DNA from: Corinectria fuckeliana
Lineage: Eukaryota > Ascomycota > Sordariomycetes > Hypocreales > Nectriaceae
NCBI GenBank assembly: GCA_019137255.1
Contig: WPDH01000266.1
Location: 1 to 64,000, forward strand
Direction: 5' to 3'
Length of the DNA: 64,000 nucleotides
The position numbers and the translations under genes were made by a program. Position 1 is the first letter of the stretch, and the number at the start of each line of letters is the position of its first letter. Below, piece by piece: positions 12,135 to 20,825 of this stretch. Below the pieces are notes generated by a model. The model was not told the origin of the DNA and made no database searches. It saw nothing but the letters and a program-made list of their open reading frames with translations.

Positions 12135-13866
12135 ATGCGTGAGGTCATTAGCATCAACGGTGAGCTCCCCCCGTACCGACACGCGTCTTCACCGCATGCT
12201 GCGCAGAACCTCGTCCCCGTGCTAACTCGTCAACTACAGTCGGCCAGGCCGGTTGCCAGATCGCCAACTCCTGCTGGGAGGTAAGTGCCCTTTCAACATT
12301 GTGCTCTGCGAGACGCGGTTGCTAACGCCTCATCCACAGCTCTACTGCCTCGAGCACGGTATCCAGGTATACAAGCACCCGCCCTTTGTTGACAACACCG
12401 CCGCGCCCCATACTAACCGACGTCTTCAAACTTTAGCCTGATGGCTACCTCACCGAGGAGCGCAAGGCTCAGGATCCCGATCAGGGCTTCAGCACTTTCT
12501 TTTCCGAGACTGGTATGGATTTCATCTCGTCCCTGACGGCCGCAGAGCCCCCAATCTGACCACCCCCTGTTTCTAGGCCAGGGCAAGTATGTCCCCCGTA
12601 CCATCTACTGCGATCTCGAGCCCAATGTCGTCGACGAGGTCCGAACTGGTCCCTACCGAAACCTCTTCCACCCGGAGATGATGATCACCGGCAAGGAGGA
12701 TGCTTCCAACAACTATGCTCGTGGCCACTACACCGTCGGCAAGGAGCTCATCGATGGCGTCCTGGACAAGATCCGCCGCGTTGCCGACAACTGTGTTGGT
12801 CTCCAGGGTTTCCTCGTCTTCCACTCCTTCGGTGGTGGTACCGGCTCTGGTTTCGGTGCTCTCCTCATGGAGCGTCTCTCCGTCGACTACGGCAAGAAGA
12901 GCAAGCTGGAGTTCTGTGTCTATCCCGCCCCCCAGACTGCCACCTCTGTCGTTGAGCCCTACAACTCTATCCTCACCACTCACACCACCCTCGAGCACTC
13001 CGACTGCTCCTTCATGGTTGACAACGAGGCCATCTACGACATCTGCCGCCGCAACCTCGGCCTCGAGCGTCCCAACTACGAGAACCTGAACCGCCTAATC
13101 GCCCAGGGTATGATTTACACGCAGCTTATAAATCACGACGGCCCAGCTAACACATGTCATAGTCGTTTCTTCCATCACTGCCTCTCTGCGCTTCGACGGA
13201 TCCCTCAACGTTGACCTGAACGAGTTCCAGACCAACCTCGTGCCCTACCCCCGAATCCACTTCCCTCTGGTCGCCTACTCTCCCGTCATCTCGGCTGCCA
13301 AGGCTGCTCACGAGGCCAACTCCGTCCAGGAGATGACCATGTCCTGCTTCGAGCCCAACAACCAGATGGTCAAGTGTGACCCTCGTAACGGAAAGTACAT
13401 GGCCACCTGCCTGCTGTACCGTGGTGACGTCGTTCCCAACGACGCTCACGCCGCCGTCGGTACCCTCAAGACCAAGCGCACCATCCAGTTCGTCGACTGG
13501 TGCCCCACCGGCTTCAAGCTGGGTATCTGCTACCAGGCTCCTGAGAACGTTCCTAACGGTGACCTGGCCAAGGTCAGCCGCGCTGTGTAAGTCAACGTGC
13601 TCCCTGTTTGAAACTGGTGACGAGTCTAACAATTTACCAGCTGCATGCTTTCCAACACCACCGCCATTGCCGAGGCCTGGTCTTCCCTGTCGGTGAAGTT
13701 CGACCTCATGCACTCCAAGCGTGCCTTCGTCCACTGGTACGTTGGTGAGGGTATGGAGGAGGGTGAATTCTCCGAGGCCCGTGAGGACCTGGCTGCCCTG
13801 GAGCGTGATTACGAGGAGGTTGCTACCGACTCCATGGGCGATGAGGAGCTTGATGCCGAGTACTAG
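12135..13866 (+). CDS. TUB1: Alpha-tubulin
   Basis: Seven exons: 12135-12159, 12240-12280, 12340-12366, 12437-12512, 12577-13107, 13163-13586 and 13641-13866, giving 449 aa, the usual length. The protein begins MREVISINVGQAGCQIAN (nucleotide-binding loop), contains the tubulin signature GGGTGSG, has the alpha-specific CLEHGIQ and Lys-loop ITGKEDASNNYARGHYT region, and ends DEELDAEY with the C-terminal tyrosine that can be removed and re-added. The sequence is alpha rather than beta (which starts MREIVH). Alpha-tubulin pairs with beta-tubulin to build microtubules for spindle, nuclear migration and hyphal transport. Four of the six introns fall in the first 450 bp, a crowding typical of fungal tubulin genes. 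Frame and total length close exactly across all junctions. Confidence 0.97.
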
Positions 13867-14646
13867 ACGGTTTGCGCATGGAGACACTGGATTACCGTTC
13901 TGTTACCGGTTTTAACCCGCTCTCGTCCATAGAGAAGGTGTATTTTTTTTTTAAAGGTCAAAAGCCAAAACGAGTTTTTAATGTCAAAAGACCCAATCTG
14001 TAGATGACAAGACTGTTTCTGTTCACACGGTTTGCAATGAGGTCTCAAATAGCTTTGTCGTGTGAGCTGTACGAATACTACTAGTGTCTTCATCAACGAG
14101 TAGCTATGCATACACGTGCAGATTCTAGACTTCCACATACAACCTAGCCTCATTTAGTAGCTAAACCCACGTATTGGATACAGGTATAATAGAGGTCCCT
14201 TAGAATAATAGCTCTAATTATAAAAATATTAATTAGAAAAATATAATTAAAATATAGAGCTTTTATGTAGGGCTAGTTAGGGTTAAGGCTCAGGTTTGGG
14301 TTATCCCGGTATATATTTTGTTTCGTTATCGAGTGACTTGGTGTTTTGTATTGTACGTGGGAGTCTAGAATTTGTACGTGCATGTCTAGCTACTCTTCAT
14401 CAACCGTATGTCTGCGGTCAAAGTGAAGACTGCCGACCTGTTGCGGGGAGGCGGATGCGGAGGCCTGGCTGGGATAAACATTGGCCGGTAAGTAATTAGT
14501 TCCGGCTGATGTGAGCTCGGCCCAATTGCTGCAGCCGATACTACGCGGGTGACGTCGGCGTCGACCGATTTGCTTTCCCCGTCCCCCCTCCCACTCTCTT
14601 CCCATTGACAAACTCAGCCAAATCTAGGTCGACCGCAAATTCCACC
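13867..14646. other. Intergenic region with a short AT-rich tract
   Basis: The tubulin 3' region is followed by an AT-rich tract of about 120 bp (about 14160-14275, TAATTATAAAAATATTAATTAG type) whose composition resembles the RIP-like blocks elsewhere in the window. It may be a short mutated transposon fragment. Normal composition resumes before the HMG-CoA lyase start. No gene was seen. Confidence 0.45.
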
Positions 14647-15823
14647 ATGAGTCTCCTTCGGTCGGGAATCTGCAGGGCCTGTCGGCGCTCGCAGCTCCGC
14701 TGGCAGAGAGGCTTTGCAACCGCCAGTGCCCCATCGTATGACAACCGCGTCAAGCTGGTCGAGGTCGGACCCCGAGATGGCCTCCAGAACGAGAAGAAGA
14801 CGGTCCCGCTGGCGACCAAGATCGAGCTGATTGAGCGATTGGCCCGGACGGGGATTACAACAATTGAGGCTGGGTCATTTGTGTCTCCGAAATGGGTTCC
14901 TCAGGTACTTGGCACACGATGCTCCCCTCTGGTGGCTACCCAAGCATGTTCGTCTGTTCTGACAAGTCGTGGACCAGATGGCCAACTCCAGCGAGATTCT
15001 CGAACACATCCTCCAGCAGAAGGTTTCGTCCCAGGTCCCGATATCATACTCTTTCCTGGCGCCCAACATCAAGGGTCTACATAACGCCGCGAAACTCTTG
15101 ACCCAAAATCCTGGCGCCTTTAGGACACAGGGGGATCTTCCGAACAAGTCCGAGGCAGCGTCGAAGCCAGCCGTCGAGGTGGCCGTATTCGCTGCTGCCA
15201 CGGAGAGTTTCTCGCGAAAGAACCTCAATTGCGACATTCAGACATCCCTGGCGCGGTTCAGAGAGGTGATCCAGGACTCCAAGAAGCTTGGCCTCCGGGT
15301 TCGCGCGTACATCTCCGTTGTTCTCGGCTGTCCCTTTGAGGGCTTCGACGTCGACCCGCACAAGGTAGCCGAGATGGCGACGGACTTGCTGGAGTCTGGT
15401 GCGGACGAGATCTCGCTGGGCGACACGACGGGCATGGGCACGGCGCCGCGGACCAGCGCGCTGCTCAAGTGCATGGTCTCGGCGGGCATCAGGATGGAGG
15501 ACGTGGCGATGCACTTCCACGACACGTACGGCCAGGCGCTGGTGAACACGGCCGTGTCGCTGGAGCACGGGGTCCGGACCTTCGACAGCAGCGTGGGCGG
15601 GCTGGGAGGGTGCCCCTACAGCCCCGGGGCTACGGGCAACGTGGCGACGGAGAACATGGTGTACTTCATGGAGACGCTGGGGATGGACACGGGCGTCAGC
15701 CTGGATGCCGTGACGGACATTGGGGCGTGGATCACGCAGGAGCTGGGCAAGGGCAACGAGAGCACCGTGGGCAAGGCCGTGCTGGGAGCTCGAGCTCGAA
15801 CTACAGCTAACGGGGCCGCTTAA
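14647..15823 (+). CDS. Hydroxymethylglutaryl-CoA lyase, probably mitochondrial
   Basis: Two exons, 14647-14904 and 14978-15823, 367 aa. The enzyme splits HMG-CoA into acetoacetate and acetyl-CoA at the end of leucine degradation. Residues 1-30 are Arg-rich and lack acids (CRACRRSQLRWQRGFATA), a mitochondrial presequence. The TIM-barrel starts VKLVEVGPRDGLQNE, with the catalytic Arg-Asp pair. The metal-binding histidines lie in MHFHDTYGQA (about 265 and 267), and the family signature SVGGLGGCPYSPGATGN carries the catalytic-loop cysteine, about residue 298. The C-terminus (TTANGAA) has no peroxisomal SKL signal, supporting mitochondrial location. The 73-bp intron restores the frame exactly between VSPKWVPQ and MANSSEILEH. 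No other leucine-degradation gene is adjacent. Confidence 0.93.
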
Positions 15824-17091
15824 GCTTGGGGAGGAGGCGGACCTGGTGGTGAGCGTCGCATCGTGTGCATCGGAGCTTGGTGTATTATCCTGTACAACTA
15901 CTCTAAGACCACTAAAAACATTCATGCAATTCCGAGCATTTCGAACATGTCTCCTGACAGCCCTCGCAGGCGACCGAAGCTTCGCAGACATCGACACCCT
16001 GCTGTATCTGGCGCCTTGTGTTGACAGCACGCTTTTATGAGGCCGCCTCCCCTCTACTCCTGTTCCCTCCCGCTTTTCCTCATCGACATCGTTCCCCCCT
16101 GCCGCGGGGGGGCTTTACATGTCTTCTTTCTTTCAACGGAAAGCATATCGCACAGGCTCTTCAAGTACCTGGAAATGCCGAAAAAGAAAACCCCTCGAGA
16201 GTTCTTCCGCGGAGGGAGAACCAAAGGCTCAGAACAATGCAAGCAAGGATTTGATACGTCACAGGTCCAAAAGCCGCTTGAACCATGGACGTTACCGACT
16301 GCGACCGCATTGCTGCGCTGCAGAAGCGTGTCGAAAATGCAATACAGCCAGCTCTTGCTTCGGCGATGCCCGCGGCTGGGGCGGATGCTAATGAGGCGAA
16401 TTGGAGCACTCGAGATTGGCAGGCGAGTCTATAGAACCAAGGTACATTGATAGAGTTTGGTGGAGATTAAGAGAGAAAGTTTGACCCAGAGAGCCTCCTT
16501 TATAAGCTTAATGCCGTGGGGAGCGACACTTGGGGGGAGTATGTACAGAGTAGGCTATGTCGTACATAGACGACAGTTTACCAGCATTTGGTCCATTTGA
16601 CCCCCATGGCAAAGAGCTGTGATGTAATCGTGATTGCAACATTGACGACTAGACCGGTCGGTCGGGTGTAGGCACAATGTAGGGAGCGCAACGGTCAGGC
16701 GCCGCAGCTGGCACTTCCTATAGTAACCGAGACAGCAAGTCAAGTCAACAAACTCCTCTAGACGGCGCGCCGCTGGAAGCCATCCAGCCGTTGCCCTGCT
16801 CCATCCACTCTCATTGTCCTTGCGTAGCTGCGTCCCACAAACAAACCCATTAAAATCCTCCTGCAGCTCCCATACAGTAGGAATGCCCTCGAACTCCGCA
16901 TAGCGGAGCGCGAGGTTCATGTTCTCTGCAATACACATGTAGTTGTCAAGAAGCCTCGTCGTTGCTGAGTAAGTCTCTTCTGATTGCGAGCCATGGTCCA
17001 AGAGCCGCGTGTCTGCTGTTGCTTTTGACTGTTGGGAGTTTGACTTAGACTCCATAGAGCATGGCGAAGTCGAGACTTGAAGTTAATTCGT
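15824..17091. other. Intergenic region with a doubtful 166-codon frame
   Basis: The stretch separates HMG-CoA lyase from the kinase paralogue. A 166-codon minus-strand frame at 16555-17055 starts MESKSNSQQSKATADTRLLD and directly follows the kinase stop codon. It shows no recognised domain and no resemblance to the N-acetylglutamyl-phosphate reductase expected downstream of an arg-6 kinase. It could be a small orphan gene or chance. Nothing else stands out. Confidence 0.4.
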
Positions 17092-18796
17092 CTATCGTAG
17101 AGTATGTATAGTAGACGAAGTCGTCGAACAAGAAACTAGGGCATCCGCATCAAAGTCGGAGCCATAGTAGAAGAGAACGCCACCGTTGTGCTTAAAACTC
17201 CCATCAGCCTTCTCAAAGAACCAGACGAGATTCTCATCCTCTTCCGAAACCTTCCAACATAAGGAGGGGTTCTCCATTTTTATAGCTGAGAACATATTCT
17301 CAGCTAGGTTACTCAGCCATCCAAACTTAGTAATAGTAAGAGAAGCTATAGTAGCCATAGGCTTATCTGCAGAAGGTGGAAGAACAATAGCCAAACCTGA
17401 CATACTCTCATCATAATAAGCGGTAAACGGATTCACCCTAAGAAACTCCAGAAAGCAATCAACTTTAGCCTCAGCATCGAGGCTCTTGTGGCTTTTGAGA
17501 AGAGCTTCCTTAATCTTGTGAAGATCCTGAAATTCAGATAAGGAGGATGCCTTTTGAACAGCATCTCCTCGTCGAATTAGAGTACCAGCACCAGAGTCAG
17601 TGAAAAGCTCCTTCTGAAGATCGCTTGGGTGAATAATAGCGACACTAGAGCTTCGTGGTAGGGTATCAAGAAGTTCCTTACTCTCCTTAATCTTAAGGCG
17701 GGTTCCATATCTGCACCATGGCTGAGACATGAGGTGGTTGTACTCCGCATCAAGGTTAATCTGAGACATTTTGTTGCCATCTCCATCGAATAAGCCCCTT
17801 TTTTCAGATAAGTAGACCACCTTGAGGGGCTGGAGAGCACGAGCGAGTTCGGCAGCGGCAACATCTGCATTGACATTGAGAAGCCTTCCATCCTCAGACT
17901 CTGCCATAGACGTCATGATGGGTATATAGCCAGCTTTGAGACTATGTTCTGTAGACGAGTTAGTAAGCAGTAATAGAACAGAGAGCAGAAGATGGGGTGA
18001 CTCGACCAATTGCAGCGGTATTCACTGTTTTTATTTTGCCAACATAGCCCAATTTCTCCTTGTCGAGATAGTCTGCCACAAAGACGCCACTGAGGGATCT
18101 CGTCCTGACGCCGAGCTGGTCAAGCTTATCAGTAAGCTTGAGGCTCTCCTCGAGGAATAGCTTGCGGGCAATGCCGAGAGTCTTCGCATCGGTAACACGT
18201 ATGCCCTCCGAAAATGAAGGGGTCTCGATCAAGCGGTTCAACTGTGGACCTGCCCCATGTACAATTACAGGCAGGAGCCCCAGCTCGAAAAGGAAAGCAA
18301 GCTGCGACCCTAGCTCGTCAAGGTGCTCGGATCTAAAGCACAAGCAACGTGTGATCATCAGCGTATGAATGGTACGGAAAGACTATGGGAATAGGAATGA
18401 CTCATACAGGATAGCACCACCTACTTTCAGCACACAAAAGGTCTGGGCAGAGGTAAAAAGCTGAAGATACTGCTGGGCCTCTCTTTTCTGGCAAATTTAG
18501 GTCAGTGGTCGGTGTTGGCGCACTCAGGGGATTCGGTGAAGCCCTTCACCCATTTCGAGGAGACTTGAGGAGAAAGGCAAGTTTCTGGAGAGACTTACAG
18601 ATCCAATAGACTGTAGCATCTGTCTCACAATTTCCCTGGTAGCATTCCTGGTTGTAGATGAGTATTGAAAGGTCGCGGTATTTCGCAATTGATTGAAGTT
18701 GCCCTTGATGAGAGTTCGGGAGGTCTTGGGCACGGTATTTGAGAATCGCTTGGCTACGGCGCGTAGCGCTGGCCCGCGGCACGGAGTGTAAGACAT
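17092..18796 (-). CDS. N-acetylglutamate kinase (arg-6-like) without the reductase domain
   Basis: Four exons on the minus strand: 18796-18599, 18487-18408, 18332-18007 and 17948-17092, giving 486 aa with continuous frame. Residues 1-60 look like a mitochondrial presequence. The amino-acid-kinase domain follows: LKVGGAIL, then LPVIVHGAGPQLNRL, GIRVTDAKTL, LNVNADVAAAELARAL and the GTRLKIKE / SGAGTLIRRGD stretches, all hallmark fungal NAGK sequences. A C-terminal NAT/DUF619-type domain runs to about residue 480 (SADKPMATIASLTITKFGW ... WFFEKADGSFKHNGGVLFYYG). In fungal arg-6 this is normally followed by a fused N-acetylglutamyl-phosphate reductase of about 350 residues; here the protein stops instead. 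Codon use in the last exon is more AT-rich than in neighbours. It is probably a truncated duplicate or a stand-alone kinase paralogue; feedback control by arginine is expected for the family but not visible here. Confidence 0.85.
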
Positions 18797-19474
18797 GATT
18801 CCGGGGGCTGCTTCAACCCATTTAACTCGTTGGTGGTCGGAAGAGGTTGATGAAATTCGATGGTAGTGAAGAATGTGGAAGCCCACGCCGCGATCGGGGT
18901 CAATGACTGTCCAGGCGGGGCACCCAATCCAGCACGTGATTAAGCACGTCCCACAACGTAAGCCTTAGGGTTCGTAGGGATCTTGCGACCACTTCGAAGC
19001 CTATCACGTGCTCCTTATAGGAGACGCAAACCGTAGGCGGTCTGCCTAGAAGAGCCTTGAGGAACGAAGTTAGAGAAAATCGGTCGACGTACCTTAAGCT
19101 ACCTTGGCGGTGATGCTTAGGAGAGCTTCCGGTGATGGTGTTTTAACTTTTTGCTACTGCTTTGTATTTTTAAAGAAATAAGCTATGGAAAACGGGACTG
19201 GAGAGGTCTTTGAGGCGTTGTATATGGATGCGTTAATAGTAAAGCGGCGAGGTTCAGAAGGGTCGCTGGTGTTGTCGCTGGGGATGGCAAGTATATGAGA
19301 GGTTGGAGCGTAACGAGCCCTCGGCTTGGGAGAAGGCACGGACAGGGCAGGTCGTCCCACCGACTGACCGCGGCCTGGAGGACGAGGGAAGTATGGATAT
19401 CCGAGAAGTCCTGGAGACGCTGGGCCATGGGTACGATTTAGAGGTCAGCGACAAGGTGGCGGTGGAGCCAGGTG
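18797..19474. promoter_or_regulatory. Region upstream of the kinase paralogue, two CACGTG motifs
   Basis: No gene was seen. Two perfect CACGTG palindromes (18933-18938 and 19005-19010) lie about 140 and 210 bp upstream of the kinase start, with a related AGCACGTC half-site between. CACGTG is the core site of bHLH factors such as Cbf1- and Pho4-type regulators. Whether they act on the kinase is inference. From about 19150 the sequence merges into the Helitron-like island. Confidence 0.4.
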
Positions 19475-20698
19475 ATGCAGATGACGATGGGGGCCGGCGA
19501 CGAGGAGCTCGACGGCGTCGCCGCCCCGGTTCACGAGATCAGCGCTTCTGGGATGTTCGCCGTCGATGGACGACCGGACGTCGCGGACGCGGAGAAGTTG
19601 CGATATGTCCGTGACGCTTTGGGTCAGCATGGTTCCCGCGACGCAACGGGGCCCAGTACGTTGGCAGGATCGGCCGAGGTACGGCATGGATACGCGTCCG
19701 CACCTCATGTTCTCATGTCGAGGGGTGAGGACTTTGCCGATTCTTTTGAACCACGATTCTTCGCAAAGACATTTCCGACGCCGTTCCCGGTCGGTAGCCG
19801 GGGTCCAAGACAGGCGGAGGAGAGTACTGAAGACACGGCCACGGGGATTGACGGAGGCGACGAAGTGGAGGCCCGGGCGCGGAGTCTCGTCTCGTCCCGG
19901 AACATGACTCTGGAGACGTGGGCCGAAGTGTTACTCCAGCGCCATGGCGGCCGGTTCACGACACATCACATCTTCGCATTTCTCGTCTTCAACATAGGAG
20001 TGAGGTCGAGAAATCGTCGAGCCAGCATGCTGAGCGTGACAAGGAAGAACTTCCCGGATGTGGAGCGCATTGTACACTCGCTGTGCCCGGAGAGGCTGGA
20101 GGCGGCCAAGGTCGACCTGGAGGCGACCAGGAAGACGGCCGACGAGGTCGTCAAACAGTTATTGAAAAGCCTGTCGCTGTACGGCTTTCGCCAGCCGATG
20201 TCGAGGGAGAGTCGTTTGAGCATGCGGCGAAAGATCAAGTCCGAGATCATTCGGGATGGCATCCCGGCCATCTGGTTCACGCTGAACCCGAACGACATCA
20301 CAAACCCGGTCAAGCTGAGGCTCGCTGCATATCGGACGAGGGATCCGGACGAAGCTGAGGTCTTCCTGACGAGCCCCGACCTGGCATACAAGCGGACACG
20401 GCTGGCGATCTCAGATCCCCTCCCTTCGGCAATCATTTTCCACCGCGAAGTGTCCATGTTCTTCGAATACTACGTCAAGACGGGAGAGGACTCGGTGTTT
20501 GGGCGCATCAACAGGTACTTTGGGGCCGTCGAGACCAACGAGCGCGGGTCGCTCCACGTCCACGGACTCCTCTGGCTTCATGGAAACATGCATCTGAGTT
20601 CAATCCTGGGAGATGTCGAAGGGGAGGATCAGGATGCATATCGGGAGAGGGTCATCCAGTACGTGGACAGTGTCTTCACGGAGGTCTGTTCGCCATAA
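19475..20698 (+). pseudogene. Helitron Rep (helitron-like N domain) fragment
   Basis: Open frame of about 407 codons, with no intact element around it. The middle and C-terminal parts read as the Helitron helicase-like N-terminal domain: FFAKTFPTPFP, then a region with FTTHHIFAFLVFNIGVRSRNR, GIPAIWFTLNPNDITNPV, and at the end GRINRYFGAVETNERGSLHVHGLLWL. The HVH triplet (about residues 361-363) matches the HUH metal-binding motif of rolling-circle replication initiators. The frame stops 45 residues later, before the position where the catalytic Tyr-containing helix (YxxKYxxK type) would follow, and no PIF1-type helicase is present downstream. Upstream Cys-rich sequence usual in fungal Helitrons is also missing. 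I read it as a decayed, truncated Helitron. Its GC content is high, unlike the RIP-mutated blocks. Confidence 0.8.
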
Positions 20699-20825
20699 AT
20701 CTGCCGTGCAGGACAATATTGTCCAACGACGTTGTAGGACCTCGATCAAGACTCTTTCTCGACCACTCAGGCGGAGAGGTCTGTGACGTCGGTGCTCTCA
20801 TCCAGATTGCCAGACGAGCAATATA

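Noticed and set aside
14180..14300. TTAGGG-like sequence in an AT-rich tract
   Set aside because: A single GTTAGGGTT occurrence, not a telomeric array.
16555..17055. 166-codon minus-strand frame directly after the kinase paralogue
   Set aside because: No recognisable domain and no similarity to the expected reductase; may be chance, so kept only as a note in the intergenic entry.
18398..18404. TGACTCA (Gcn4/Cpc1-type) site in the kinase gene
   Set aside because: It lies inside intron 2 next to the donor site rather than in the promoter; a 7-bp match there is likely chance.
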